This document shows, one piece after another, positions 1-8,472 of a stretch of 64,000 bases of DNA. Origin of the DNA: Deltaproteobacteria bacterium (GTDB lineage: Bacteria; Myxococcota_A; UBA796; UBA2385); NCBI GenBank assembly GCA_018401435.1, contig JAGYJW010000001.1, positions 248,001-312,000 of the forward strand, written 5' to 3'. Under the pieces are notes generated by a model. It did no database searches. It saw only the letters and a list, made by a program, of their open reading frames with translations, and was not told the origin of the DNA. The translations under genes and the position numbers were made by a program. How positions within the stretch are numbered: position 1 is the first letter of the stretch; every line of letters begins with the position of its first letter.

Positions 1-850
1 AGAGCAGGGCGCAGATCAGGTAGGTGTCGGTGCGCGCGCTCAGCTTGCTGCCGTCGGCCGCGGCCATCTCGGGCGCCATGAAGCGCGGCGTGCCCACCAC
101 CCGGCGCTCGTCCCGGGCCAGGGGCAGCAGGGCGGGCCCGCGCTCGTCCACCCGCGTCGCCAGGCCCCAGTCCAAGACATAGACCTCGCCGAAAGCGCCG
201 ATCATCACGTTGTCGGGCTTGAGATCCCGGTGCAGGATGCCCCGGCTGTGGGCGAAGTGGATGGCATTGCAGACCTGGATCAGCACCCCCAGGTGCCAAC
301 CCAAGAGGTCCCGGGCGCCAAAATCCCGAGAGACGGCCTCTGGACTGCAGAGGTAGGTGGTCCAGGTCTCGCCTGCGATGCGGCGCATGACCACGCCCGG
401 CTGGTCCCCTCCCCCCTTGACCAGGTCATAGACCGGAACGATATTGGGGTGTTCCAGGGCGGCTGCGGCCCGGGCCTCGCGCAGCAGGCTGCGGCGGGCG
501 GTGCTTCGGGTGGCCCGTGGATGAACCGACTTGATCGCCACCGGGCGATCCAGGGCCAGCTGCCGGGCGAGGTGCACGATGCCCGCCCCCCCTTCGCCCA
601 GGCGGCCCAGGGGCTCATAGGCCCCCGATAGCGGGCGCAATTCGGCCTCGGGCGCGGCCGGCAGGGGCGGCGGAGCGGTCGGCTCGCCCGGCGCCTCGGT
701 CTCGGCGGAGTCCAAGGCCAGATCGTCGCTGTCGGTGGGCGAGGGCTCGCGCCGCAAGGTCCCGTCTGCCGCGGTGCGGGCCGGGTCCAGGGGGATGAGG
801 GTCAGCTGCGGCCCTTCGGGGGTCGAAACGGGTCCGGAGAGGGAGGTCAT
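1..850 (-). CDS. Serine/threonine protein kinase (C-terminus cut by window edge)
   Basis: Predicted cytoplasmic Hanks-type Ser/Thr kinase. An N-terminal tail of about 75 residues rich in Pro/Ala/Glu precedes the catalytic domain. The reverse strand shows a glycine-rich loop (GRLGEGGAGIVHLAR), the ATP-anchoring Lys in VAIKSV, the catalytic loop HRDLKPDN, an activation motif DWG in place of DFG (VLDWGLA), and the substrate-recognition motif PRFMAPE. DWG kinases are common in Myxococcota and Planctomycetes. The frame is still open at base 1, so any sensor, TPR or membrane part is missing. The ATG at 850 has no Shine-Dalgarno; a TATGAA hexamer lies 6 bases upstream, so the message may be leaderless. 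It diverges from the membrane protein gene at 931. Confidence 0.9.
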   Translation of the reverse strand, partial: MTSLSGPVSTPEGPQLTLIPLDPARTAADGTLRREPSPTDSDDLALDSAETEAPGEPTAPPPLPAAPEAELRPLSGAYEPLGRLGEGGAGIVHLARQLALDRPVAIKSVHPRATRSTARRSLLREARAAAALEHPNIVPVYDLVKGGGDQPGVVMRRIAGETWTTYLCSPEAVSRDFGARDLLGWHLGVLIQVCNAIHFAHSRGILHRDLKPDNVMIGAFGEVYVLDWGLATRVDERGPALLPLARDERRVVGTPRFMAPEMAAADGSKLSARTDTYLICALL

Positions 851-930
851 GGGCCGTTCATACCGCGTCGAAGGCCGGGGTTGGTGGCACAATGGGCTGC
901 GGCGCCCGGTCGGGTGGGATGGGAGGTGCG

Positions 931-2707
931 ATGGGAGTCGGGGTGGCCAGGCGCAGCGGCTGGGCGGAGGCCCTGGTGGCGGGCGCCCTGGTGCTGGCGC
1001 TGCTGAGCCTGCTCACCGGGGGCCTGGGCTGGTTGACCGGTGCGGAGCTGCTGGGGGCGGGCACCGCCGACCTCTGGGGCCACGCCCTGGGCTACGGGCA
1101 GGTCGCACGACAGGTGGCCCGGGGGCTCGCGCCCGGCCTGGACCTGCCCCTGCGCTGGCCCGAGGGGCAGCGCTGGTGGATCATCGATCTGCCGGTGGCC
1201 GTGGCCGTGGCCCCCCTCACGGCTGGGCTGGGGCCCATGGCTGCCACCAATGCCGCCCTGGCCGGCCACCTCGTCCTGGGGCTTCGGCCCTGGCCGCCGG
1301 CCTGCGGCGGCGCGGCGTGGGCGCGGTGGCGGCGGTGGGTGCCGGGCTGCTGGTGGCCTTCTCGCCTTATTGCCGCGGCGCCCTGCACAGCGGGGTGCCC
1401 GAGTCCCTGGTTGTGCTGCTGCTGCCTGTGGGCCTGGCCCTGCTGAGTCGGGCCCTGCAGCGCGGGGGCCCCTGGGTGCCGGGGGCGGGCCTCTTTGGGG
1501 CGATAATGGCCTTGGATGGGCCTTATGGCGTCTTTGTGGTCGGCCTGGGAGGCGCGCTCTGCCTGGGCTGGGCCCTGGTGCGGCCGCCGGTTGAGGGCCC
1601 GAGTCGGGCGCGGCTGCTGGCCCGCGGCCTGCTGGCGGCCCTGCCCGCCGGGGTGGCGGCCCTGGGAGCGCGGGCGGCCCTGGTGGCCACCCAGCACCCG
1701 GCGCTGGCCCAGGCCGATCGCCGCGATCTGGGCTGGACCGCGGACCTGGGTGCTGCGCGGCATCGGGGGTGTGGATCTGGCCTGCTTCTTCTTGCCGGCG
1801 CAGCTCTTGCCCGCCACGACGGACGCCGGCCACCGCCACATCGCCTATGTGGGGCTGGTGGCGGTGGTGGCGGCGGCGGGTGCGGCCTGGCGCTGCCGGG
1901 CCTCCCGCGCGCCGGCCCTTCTGGCCTTGCTGGCGGGCCTGCTCGCCCTGGGCGAGCACGCTGCGGCTGTGGGGGCAGCCGGTGGGGCCGGCCTGGCTGC
2001 CCGGTCGACTGCTGTGGGAGCTGGGCGCCTCCAACCTCTACCGGCTGGCGGGCCTGGTGCCCCTGGGGCTGGTGGTCGCAGTCACCCTGGCCTGGCGACG
2101 GGGCCCGGCCTTGGGCGCCCTCATGCTGGCGGTCGGCCTGGAGTGGGCGGTGGGCGCCCCGCTGCCCCTGCGCCTGCCCACCACCCCCAACCCGTCGGGG
2201 CCGGTGGAGGCCTGGCTGCGGGCCCAAGCCACCGCCGGGGCCGTGCTGGATCTGCCGGTGGACCTCGAAGGCACCCTCTCCGCGGGCCCCTTCCCTCAGC
2301 GCACCTTCGCCTTGCAGGCGGTGCATGGTCGGCCCATCGCCAGCGGCCTCTATGCCGACGCCCCGGCCTTGGGCCTGGATCCGGCGCTCGCGGCCATGGG
2401 CAGCGCATTGGCGCGCCTCAGCCGACGGGCACCCGCGGGGCAGGTGGTGGCCCCCTCCAAAGGACCGCGCAAGGGCGGGCCGCTTCGCCTGCCCCGGCCG
2501 CCGCAGGCCGAGGGCGGGCGGCGGCTGAGCGCCGCTCTGGCCGACCGGGGTTTTGCCTTCGTGACACTCGACCTGGAGCGCGTTCCGGACGACCATCGGG
2601 CGGATGCGCAGGCCTGGGTGGAGGCCTGGCTGGGGGCGCCGGCCCTGCGTTCGGGGGACCGCGCGGTGTGGCGCATCCCCACCGATTCAGTCGGCGGCGT
2701 CGATTAG
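931..2707 (+). pseudogene. Polytopic membrane protein, frameshifted (three shifts)
   Basis: The coding signal runs continuously but changes frame three times, near 1280, 1750 and 1965. The pieces join into one protein of about 590 residues. It has many Leu/Ala/Gly-rich membrane segments (for example LVAGALVLALLSLLTGGLGW and VLRGIGGVDLACFFLPAQLL) and a soluble C-terminal part containing AVLDLPVDLEGTL, QAVHGRPIASGLYAD and FAFVTLDLERV. The layout resembles uncharacterised GT39-like membrane proteins, but I cannot name a family securely. The start at 931 is chosen for GGAGG at 922-926. Either the gene is decayed or the assembly carries indels; the intact downstream coding signal argues for indels. 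Its 3' end overlaps the convergent radical SAM gene by 4 bases. Confidence 0.65.
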
Positions 2708-4188
2708 ACGGTGCCCCACTTGCCCAGGCCCACCTTGGGGATGCGCTTCATCACCTGGGCCTTGATGATCTCGCTGAGAACCGTGGCCCCGCCCATCATC
2801 TCCAGCAGCTCGTCCCGGCCCTCGCTCTTGGAGAATTTGCGGCGGATGAGGTCGGGCCGCAGGTAGAACTTCATATAGGCCTTGGTGCGGTAGGCCCGGA
2901 GCTGCTCGGCGCTGAAGGTCTCGGTCTCGAGCTGGGGGATCACGCCGCCGCCATCGATGGTGTACTGCTTCCAGAAGTCCCCATCGACATAGCCGCGCTC
3001 CTGGGCGATCCGGTAGAGGTCGGTGGCGGGCAGGGCGGTGGCCACGCTGAAGCTGGCCCAGTCCAGGCCCAGCCCCGACGCGAAGCGGATCATATCTTCG
3101 ACATCGTCGTGGGTGGCGTCGTAGTAGCCGACCATGAAGTAGCCGCGGGTGTCCACGCCCTCTTCGCGGCAGATGCGGAAGGCGCGCTCGGTCTGCTCGC
3201 GCGTGATCTGTTTGTTCATGATCTTGAGCACGCGGTCGGTGCCGGCCTCGACCCCCATGTGGATGCTGCGCAGGCCGGCTCGCTTGAGGTCGCGCACGAC
3301 CTCGCGGTCCACCGTGTCCACCCGGGCCCGGATGTTGAACTTGACCGTCAGGCCGCGGCGCTGGACCTCGTCGGCGAAGGCGCGCATGCGCTTCTTGCCG
3401 ATGGTGAAGGTCTCATCGAAGAAGACGATCTCGCGGACCCCGAAGTTCTTCTCCAGGTACTCCATCTCGTCCACGACCAGCTCGACCGACCGAAAGCGCA
3501 GCTTCTCGGAGTAGACTTGGCTGCAGTAGCCGCAATGCCAGGGGCAGCCCCGGGTCGTGACCATGGTCGCGAAGGGCTTGAGCAGGGTCATGCAGTGGTA
3601 GTCGTGCACCGGGATGAGATCCCAGGCGGCCATGGGGTACCGGTTGATGTCCCGGGGCAGCGGGCGGGGCGCGTTGCGGGTGATCTCGTCGCCATTGCGC
3701 ACCACGGTGCCCAGGATGTCGGTCATGTCGGCCACGCCGCAGCCCTGCTCCCGGCGCTCGCAGATCTCGAGGAAGGTCTCTTCGCCATCGCCCACCACCG
3801 CGATGTCGAAGCAGTCCCAGGTCAAGGACTCCGGCGCGTAGATGCTCATATGCGGCCCGCCCACCACCACCAGGGCGTTGGGGGTGGCCTTGCGGGCCAT
3901 CTGGGCGATCTCGATGACGGCTGGCCAGCCCAGCGTCTTGCTGGTCAGCGCGATGATGTCCGGCGCGAAGTCCTGGACCTCCTGGGTGGCGTCCTCGGGG
4001 AACATATTGCGGACATGGAGGTCGATGATCTTGACCTCGTAGCCGTGCTGCCGCACCCAGGCCGCCAGGCCGGCCAGCGCGAGGCTGGGGAAGATGCCGA
4101 GCTTTTCGGCGGCCTTCTGGGACAGGGGCTGCTGGTCGGCGGCCTCGTGGTACTTGATGAAGAGGACCTTGGTCTTCTTGAGGGCCAC
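2704..4188 (-). CDS. B12-binding domain radical SAM protein
   Basis: 494 residues. The N-terminal Rossmann-like cobalamin-binding domain covers about residues 6-140. It shows IKYHEAADQQPLS, DLHVRN in the position of the DxHxxG loop, VVVGGPHMSIYAPE and GDGEETF. The radical SAM domain begins near residue 205 with the 4Fe-4S motif C215-PWH-C219-GY-C222 and continues with FFDETF and GVEAGTDRVLKIMNK. B12-dependent radical SAM enzymes carry out methylations, ring contractions and related radical chemistry. The substrate cannot be read from the sequence, and no biosynthetic partner genes are adjacent. DxHxxG is altered to DxHxxN, which suggests cobalamin is bound without the lower His ligand arrangement, or differently. 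It diverges from the ABC transporter operon across about 210 bases. Confidence 0.9.
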   Translation of the reverse strand: MALKKTKVLFIKYHEAADQQPLSQKAAEKLGIFPSLALAGLAAWVRQHGYEVKIIDLHVRNMFPEDATQEVQDFAPDIIALTSKTLGWPAVIEIAQMARKATPNALVVVGGPHMSIYAPESLTWDCFDIAVVGDGEETFLEICERREQGCGVADMTDILGTVVRNGDEITRNAPRPLPRDINRYPMAAWDLIPVHDYHCMTLLKPFATMVTTRGCPWHCGYCSQVYSEKLRFRSVELVVDEMEYLEKNFGVREIVFFDETFTIGKKRMRAFADEVQRRGLTVKFNIRARVDTVDREVVRDLKRAGLRSIHMGVEAGTDRVLKIMNKQITREQTERAFRICREEGVDTRGYFMVGYYDATHDDVEDMIRFASGLGLDWASFSVATALPATDLYRIAQERGYVDGDFWKQYTIDGGGVIPQLETETFSAEQLRAYRTKAYMKFYLRPDLIRRKFSKSEGRDELLEMMGGATVLSEIIKAQVMKRIPKVGLGKWGTV

Positions 4189-4273
4189 GGCAACGCTCCA
4201 GTCTCGGGGTCGGGCGAGGCGCCAGGGGCAATCCAGCGCCCGGGTGGGCTCTGGTCACCCTACCATCGCTTTT

Positions 4274-4318
4274 CGGCCGCGGTAGTGCGCACGTCCGCCT
4301 TCGGCTACCCGCGGGCCG
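4274..4318. repeat. Imperfect inverted repeat in divergent intergenic region
   Basis: The left arm CGGCCGCGGTAG (4274-4285) faces CTACCCGCGGGCCG (4305-4318). The arms pair with two single-base bulges around a 19-base spacer. It lies between the divergent radical SAM gene and the ABC transporter gene, so it could be an operator or the base of a transcript hairpin. A TATAGG hexamer at about 4330 follows it and may be a -10 element for the transporter operon. Function is inferred from position only. Confidence 0.3.
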
Positions 4319-4397
4319 GTCGCTTTGCTATAGGCCTCGCCTTTGCGGCTCCACCGGCCGCGACCCGATCAGGCCGACCCCCCCCTCGGAGCCCTCC

Positions 4398-6245
4398 ATG
4401 ACCCTGCCGGACCGCCGTCTTTCTGCCCTGTTGATCCTCGGGGGTGCCGTGGCTGTCGCGGCCCTGGCCGGCTGCACGGGCGACAAGGGCGGAGACCCCG
4501 TCGTGGCCGGCGAAGACGGATTTCCTCGGGACACCCTGGTGATCGCCGCGCCTTCGGACGCCAACACCATGATCAGCGTGGTGTCGCAGTCCGCCAGCGA
4601 CAGCAACATCATGTCCAATATCTACCTGCCCCTGCTCGACAGCGACTTCGACTGCGAGCTGAACTTCAAGGCGGGTCTGGCCAAGGAGTGGTCCTGGAAC
4701 GAGGACGGCACCGTCCTGTCCATGACCCTGCGCGACGACATCTCCTGGCAGGATGGCAACAAGGTGGACGCCGCAGACGTGGCCTTTACGATGTCGCTCG
4801 TCGAAAACCCCATCGTCGCCAGTCCGCGGGTGGCCTACCTCCAGAATATGGTCGAAGGAAAGCGCCCTCTCGTCATCGACGACACGCATATCGAGTGGCA
4901 CTTCACCCACGCCTATGACCGCACCACCCAGGCCGCCCACGCCAGCTCGGTCGAGCTGGTGCCCGAGCACCTGCTCAAGGACGCCGATCCCGCCATGCTG
5001 CGCGGCCACCCCTTCAACCGCGAGCCCATCGTGGACGGCCGCTGGAAGATCGCCACCTGGGAGTCCGGTCAGCGCATCGTGCTCGAAGCCAACGACGCCT
5101 GGACCGGCCCCAAGGACCAGGCGCCCAAGCTCAAGCGGGTCATCTTTCGGGTGCTGCCCGAGTACGCCACGCGCCTGATCGAGCTGGAGAAGGGCAGCAT
5201 CGACTTGATGGAGAGCATCGAGATCGCCGACGCCGATCGCCTGGCCAGGGAGCACCCCGAGATCACCCTGCACCGGCGGGGTTGGCGGGCCATGGACTAT
5301 GTGGGCTGGAATAGCATCGACCCGGCCGACCTCAAAGAGAAGCGCAGGATCGCAGACGACAAGCGCAAGGTCCGCTTCGCCGAGATCGAGGCCATGGCGG
5401 CCTCCGACGAAGAGAAGAAGAAGCTCAAGGACGAGGCCAGCGAGGCCCTTCAGGTCAAGATCTCCGATGTGAAGCCGCACCCGATCTTCGGCGACCGGGC
5501 CGTGCGGACCGCGCTCACCAAGGCCATCGACCGCCAGAAGATCATCAGCGACCTGCTCAAGAGCGAGACCACCGGCGAGGTCTATGGCCGCGAGTCGGTG
5601 GGCACCATCACGCCCGAGCTGTGTTCGGCCTTCGCCGAAGATGTGCAGCCCCTGCCCTATGACCTCGTGCAGGCCAAGGCCGAGCTGGCTGCGGTCGGCT
5701 GGACCGACAGCGACGGCGACGGCATCCTGGACAAGAACGGCCTGCCCATGCGCTTCACCTTGGAGACCAACTCCGAGAACCCCCGCCGGGCCAAGGCCGC
5801 CATCATCATCCAGGCCAACCTCAAGCAGCTCGGCGCCGACGTCCAGATCGAGAAGCTGGAGTTCAACACCTTCTCCGAAAAGCACCGCCAGCGCGACTTC
5901 GACGCCAGCCTGGGGGGCTGGTCGGCCGGCCTCTTCATCGATCCCACCGTGATCTGGGGCGACCCTGACCACAACGAGTTCAATTTCGTCGGCTACGACA
6001 ACAAAGAGGTCCAGGCCCTGATGGACCACGGCCTCACCATCCCCGACCCGGCCCTCGCGGCCCCGATCTGGAAGGATGTGCAGCGCAAGATCTACGAAGA
6101 TCAGCCCTACACCTTCCTGTACTGGCGCGACGAGATCGTCGGCCTCAGCAGCCGCTTCAAGGATCCCAAGATCGACGTGCTCTCCCCCTACCGGGACCTG
6201 CACCAGTGGTGGGTTCCGGCTGAAGAGGTCAAGTACAAGCGCTGA
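4398..6245 (+). CDS. ABC transporter substrate-binding lipoprotein (oligopeptide/dipeptide type, SBP family 5)
   Basis: 615 residues. A signal peptide ends in the lipobox ALAG-C26, so the mature protein should be lipid-anchored in the periplasm. The body matches SBP family 5. It has an early segment NIMSNIYLPLL, the conserved WNEDGTVLSMTLRDDISWQDG region near residue 95, FNREPIVDGRWKIATWESGQRIVLEAN, and a late RTALTKAIDRQKII helix. An acidic/Lys-rich insertion (about residues 315-350, EKRRIADDKRK through EKKKLKDEASEAL) interrupts the fold and is unusual for the family. The gene is followed by two permeases and a double ATPase on the same strand, which defines a complete peptide-type importer. 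Ligand specificity cannot be told. Confidence 0.93.
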   Translation: MTLPDRRLSALLILGGAVAVAALAGCTGDKGGDPVVAGEDGFPRDTLVIAAPSDANTMISVVSQSASDSNIMSNIYLPLLDSDFDCELNFKAGLAKEWSWNEDGTVLSMTLRDDISWQDGNKVDAADVAFTMSLVENPIVASPRVAYLQNMVEGKRPLVIDDTHIEWHFTHAYDRTTQAAHASSVELVPEHLLKDADPAMLRGHPFNREPIVDGRWKIATWESGQRIVLEANDAWTGPKDQAPKLKRVIFRVLPEYATRLIELEKGSIDLMESIEIADADRLAREHPEITLHRRGWRAMDYVGWNSIDPADLKEKRRIADDKRKVRFAEIEAMAASDEEKKKLKDEASEALQVKISDVKPHPIFGDRAVRTALTKAIDRQKIISDLLKSETTGEVYGRESVGTITPELCSAFAEDVQPLPYDLVQAKAELAAVGWTDSDGDGILDKNGLPMRFTLETNSENPRRAKAAIIIQANLKQLGADVQIEKLEFNTFSEKHRQRDFDASLGGWSAGLFIDPTVIWGDPDHNEFNFVGYDNKEVQALMDHGLTIPDPALAAPIWKDVQRKIYEDQPYTFLYWRDEIVGLSSRFKDPKIDVLSPYRDLHQWWVPAEEVKYKR

Positions 6246-6285
6246 GCCTTCTGGCCCGCCCCGACTGCCCGCCGAGGTCTCCGCC

Positions 6286-7254
6286 GTGCTTCAGTACCTG
6301 GTCCGAAAGCTGCTGCTCGCCATCCCCCTCATCTTGGGGGTGATGACGCTGATCTTCCTGTTGCTGGAGGCCACGCCCGGCGACATCAGCGACCGATTCT
6401 GCACCACCGAGATGCCCCCCGACGTCTGCGACGCGGTCATCGACAAGTACAAGCTCGATGAGCCCGTCTATGTCCGCTACGTCTCCATGATGGGCCGGCT
6501 GATGACGGGCGACTTCGGCCACTCCTGGACCCACGAGCGCCCGGTCTTCGACGTGGTGATGGAGGCCCTGCCCAATACGGTGGTGCTCAGCGTCGTGACC
6601 CTGGTGGTCATCTTCACGGTGGGGGTGCTGATGGGCACGATCCAAGCCGTGCGGCAGTACTCGATGCTGGACAATGTGCTGTCGGTGGGCTCGCTCTTCT
6701 TCTACTCCATGCCCTCCTTCTGGCTGGCCCTCATCCTGGTCCTGCTCTTCTCCTTGCGGCTGGACCTGCTGCCGGCCGCCGGCATGGTCGACCCAGTCGA
6801 GTTCGAGTATATGTCTGGTTCAGAGCGGTTTTTCGACCGATTGCGCCACCTGATCCTGCCCGGCGTCGCCCTGGGTGTGGCCTCGGCCGCGGGCACGGCC
6901 CGCTACATGCGCTCGTCCATGTTGGAGGTCATCCGGCTGGACTATGTGCGCACCGCCCGAGCCAAGGGCCTGCCCGAGCGCACGGTGGTCTTCAAGCACG
7001 CCTTGCGCAACGCCTTGCTGCCCATCGTGACGCTGCTGGGGCTGTCTTTGCCCTATCTGTTCTCGGGATCGGTGCTGGTCGAGATCATCTTTGCCTGGCC
7101 GGGCATGGGCCGGCTGATCGTCTCGGCCATCTTCGCCCAGGACACCCCGCTGATCATCGCCTGCTTCTTCGTCTTCACGCTGATGGTGGTGCTGGGCAAC
7201 CTGCTGGCGGATCTGCTCTACAGCGTGGTTGACCCGCGCATCCGGTTGGGCTGA
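6286..7254 (+). CDS. ABC transporter permease, DppB/OppB type
   Basis: 322 residues starting at a GTG (MLQYLVRKLLLAIPLILGVM), 40 bases after the SBP gene. The frame is open further upstream, but this start gives the typical DppB N-terminus with the first membrane helix. About six membrane segments are visible. The EAA loop that docks onto the ATPase is seen as DYVRTARAKGLPERTVVFKHALRNALLP, followed by the conserved FAWPGMGRL region. The insertion GDISDRFCTTEMPPDVCDAV before LDEPVYVRY, with two Cys, sits in the expected periplasmic loop. It acts with the next gene as the heterodimeric membrane channel of the importer. Confidence 0.93.
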   Translation: MLQYLVRKLLLAIPLILGVMTLIFLLLEATPGDISDRFCTTEMPPDVCDAVIDKYKLDEPVYVRYVSMMGRLMTGDFGHSWTHERPVFDVVMEALPNTVVLSVVTLVVIFTVGVLMGTIQAVRQYSMLDNVLSVGSLFFYSMPSFWLALILVLLFSLRLDLLPAAGMVDPVEFEYMSGSERFFDRLRHLILPGVALGVASAAGTARYMRSSMLEVIRLDYVRTARAKGLPERTVVFKHALRNALLPIVTLLGLSLPYLFSGSVLVEIIFAWPGMGRLIVSAIFAQDTPLIIACFFVFTLMVVLGNLLADLLYSVVDPRIRLG

Positions 7255-7257
7255 GCC

Positions 7258-8466
7258 ATGACCTCTCCTTCCGACGCGGGCATGAAGACCCAGAAGACCA
7301 ACAAGGTGGCGGTCCAGCTGCCGCCGCCGCCGCCCCAGGCCTGGGCCGGCGCCCTGCTGCCGGGCCTGGGTCACCTGCTGACCGGCCGGGCCGTGGACGG
7401 CGTGGGCCTGCTGCTCAATACCGGCGTGCTGGTCTGGGCCCTCTTTGGGGTGGGCCGCCTGATGGAGCGCCTGGGCGCGCCGGGCACCCCCGGCTTCGCC
7501 TGGCACCCCTATGTGGCGATCCTGGCCTTTCTGGGGGCAGGCGCGCTGTTGTGGCGGCGCGCCGTCACCTATGCCAAGGGGCCCAGGCCCCGCGACCCCG
7601 ACGCCCCCGAACGCCAGCTCGACATCATCGGCCGGCAGTTCGTGAAGAATCGGGTGGGGGTGATGGGGGGCTACTGCGTCATCGCCATGATCCTGATGGC
7701 ATTGCTGGCCCCCTTCATCGCCCCCTTCGACCCCGACGCCATCGACGTGGGCGAGAAGCTGGCAGGGCCGTCCTGGGGCTACCTGATGGGCACCGATGAG
7801 TTCCGCCGGGACATCTTCAGCCGGGTCATGTACGGCGGCCGCATCTCGCTGAGCATCGGCTTCATCGCCGTCTTTCTGGCGGGCACCATCGGCACCACCG
7901 TCGGGGCCATCGCGGGCTTCTATGGCGGCTGGCTGGACAAGCTGCTGATGTGGTTCACCGACATGATCATCAGCCTGCCCCGCCTGGTGCTGCTGCTGGC
8001 GATCGTGGGCTTCTTTCGCGCTGCCGGCGCCCAGAGCCTCTTTCTCATCGTCTTCATCCTGGGCCTGACGGGCTGGATGGGCATCGCCCGCATCGTGCGC
8101 TCCCAGGTGCTGTCCCTCAAAGAGCAGGAATTCGTGCAGGCCAGCCGCGCCTTGGGCCTGACCTCGGGCCGCATCATCCTGCGCCACCTGGTGCCCAATA
8201 CGCTGGCCCCCATCATCGTCTATGGGTCGCTGGCCATCGGCAGCACCATCCTGGTCGAGGCCTCCTTGTCCTTCCTGGGGCTGGGGGTGCCGCCGCCCAC
8301 GGCCACCTGGGGCAGCATCGTCAACGAGGGCCGCGAGCACCTGCGGTCGGCCTGGTGGATCACCCTGTTTCCGGGCCTGATGATCGTCTTTGCCGTGATG
8401 AGCTTCAACCTGCTGGGGGATGGCCTGCGCGACGCGCTGGACCCCAAGCTGCGCGGCCGGGAGTAG
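7258..8466 (+). CDS. ABC transporter permease, DppC/OppC type, with extra N-terminal membrane domain
   Basis: 402 residues, about 100 more than a usual DppC. The canonical part starts near residue 123 (FVKNRVGVMGGYCVIAMILM). It has an EAA loop in EFVQASRALGLTSGRIILRHLVPNT and the family end FNLLGDGLRDALDPKLRG. The extension, about residues 20-110, holds two or three further membrane segments. It contains LLPGLGHLLTGRAVDGVGLLL, which resembles the PGxGHxxxGR signature of small TM2/DUF5683-like membrane domains. It begins 3 bases after the dppB-like stop. The extension may anchor or regulate the transporter; this is inference. Confidence 0.92.
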   Translation: MTSPSDAGMKTQKTNKVAVQLPPPPPQAWAGALLPGLGHLLTGRAVDGVGLLLNTGVLVWALFGVGRLMERLGAPGTPGFAWHPYVAILAFLGAGALLWRRAVTYAKGPRPRDPDAPERQLDIIGRQFVKNRVGVMGGYCVIAMILMALLAPFIAPFDPDAIDVGEKLAGPSWGYLMGTDEFRRDIFSRVMYGGRISLSIGFIAVFLAGTIGTTVGAIAGFYGGWLDKLLMWFTDMIISLPRLVLLLAIVGFFRAAGAQSLFLIVFILGLTGWMGIARIVRSQVLSLKEQEFVQASRALGLTSGRIILRHLVPNTLAPIIVYGSLAIGSTILVEASLSFLGLGVPPPTATWGSIVNEGREHLRSAWWITLFPGLMIVFAVMSFNLLGDGLRDALDPKLRGRE

Positions 8467-8472
8467 GCTGAG

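Noticed and set aside
1516..4401. A plus-strand frame of about 960 codons running through the membrane gene and across the radical SAM gene
   Set aside because: Only its first part, around 1755-1965, carries coding signal, as a fragment of the frameshifted membrane gene; the rest is antisense to the radical SAM gene.
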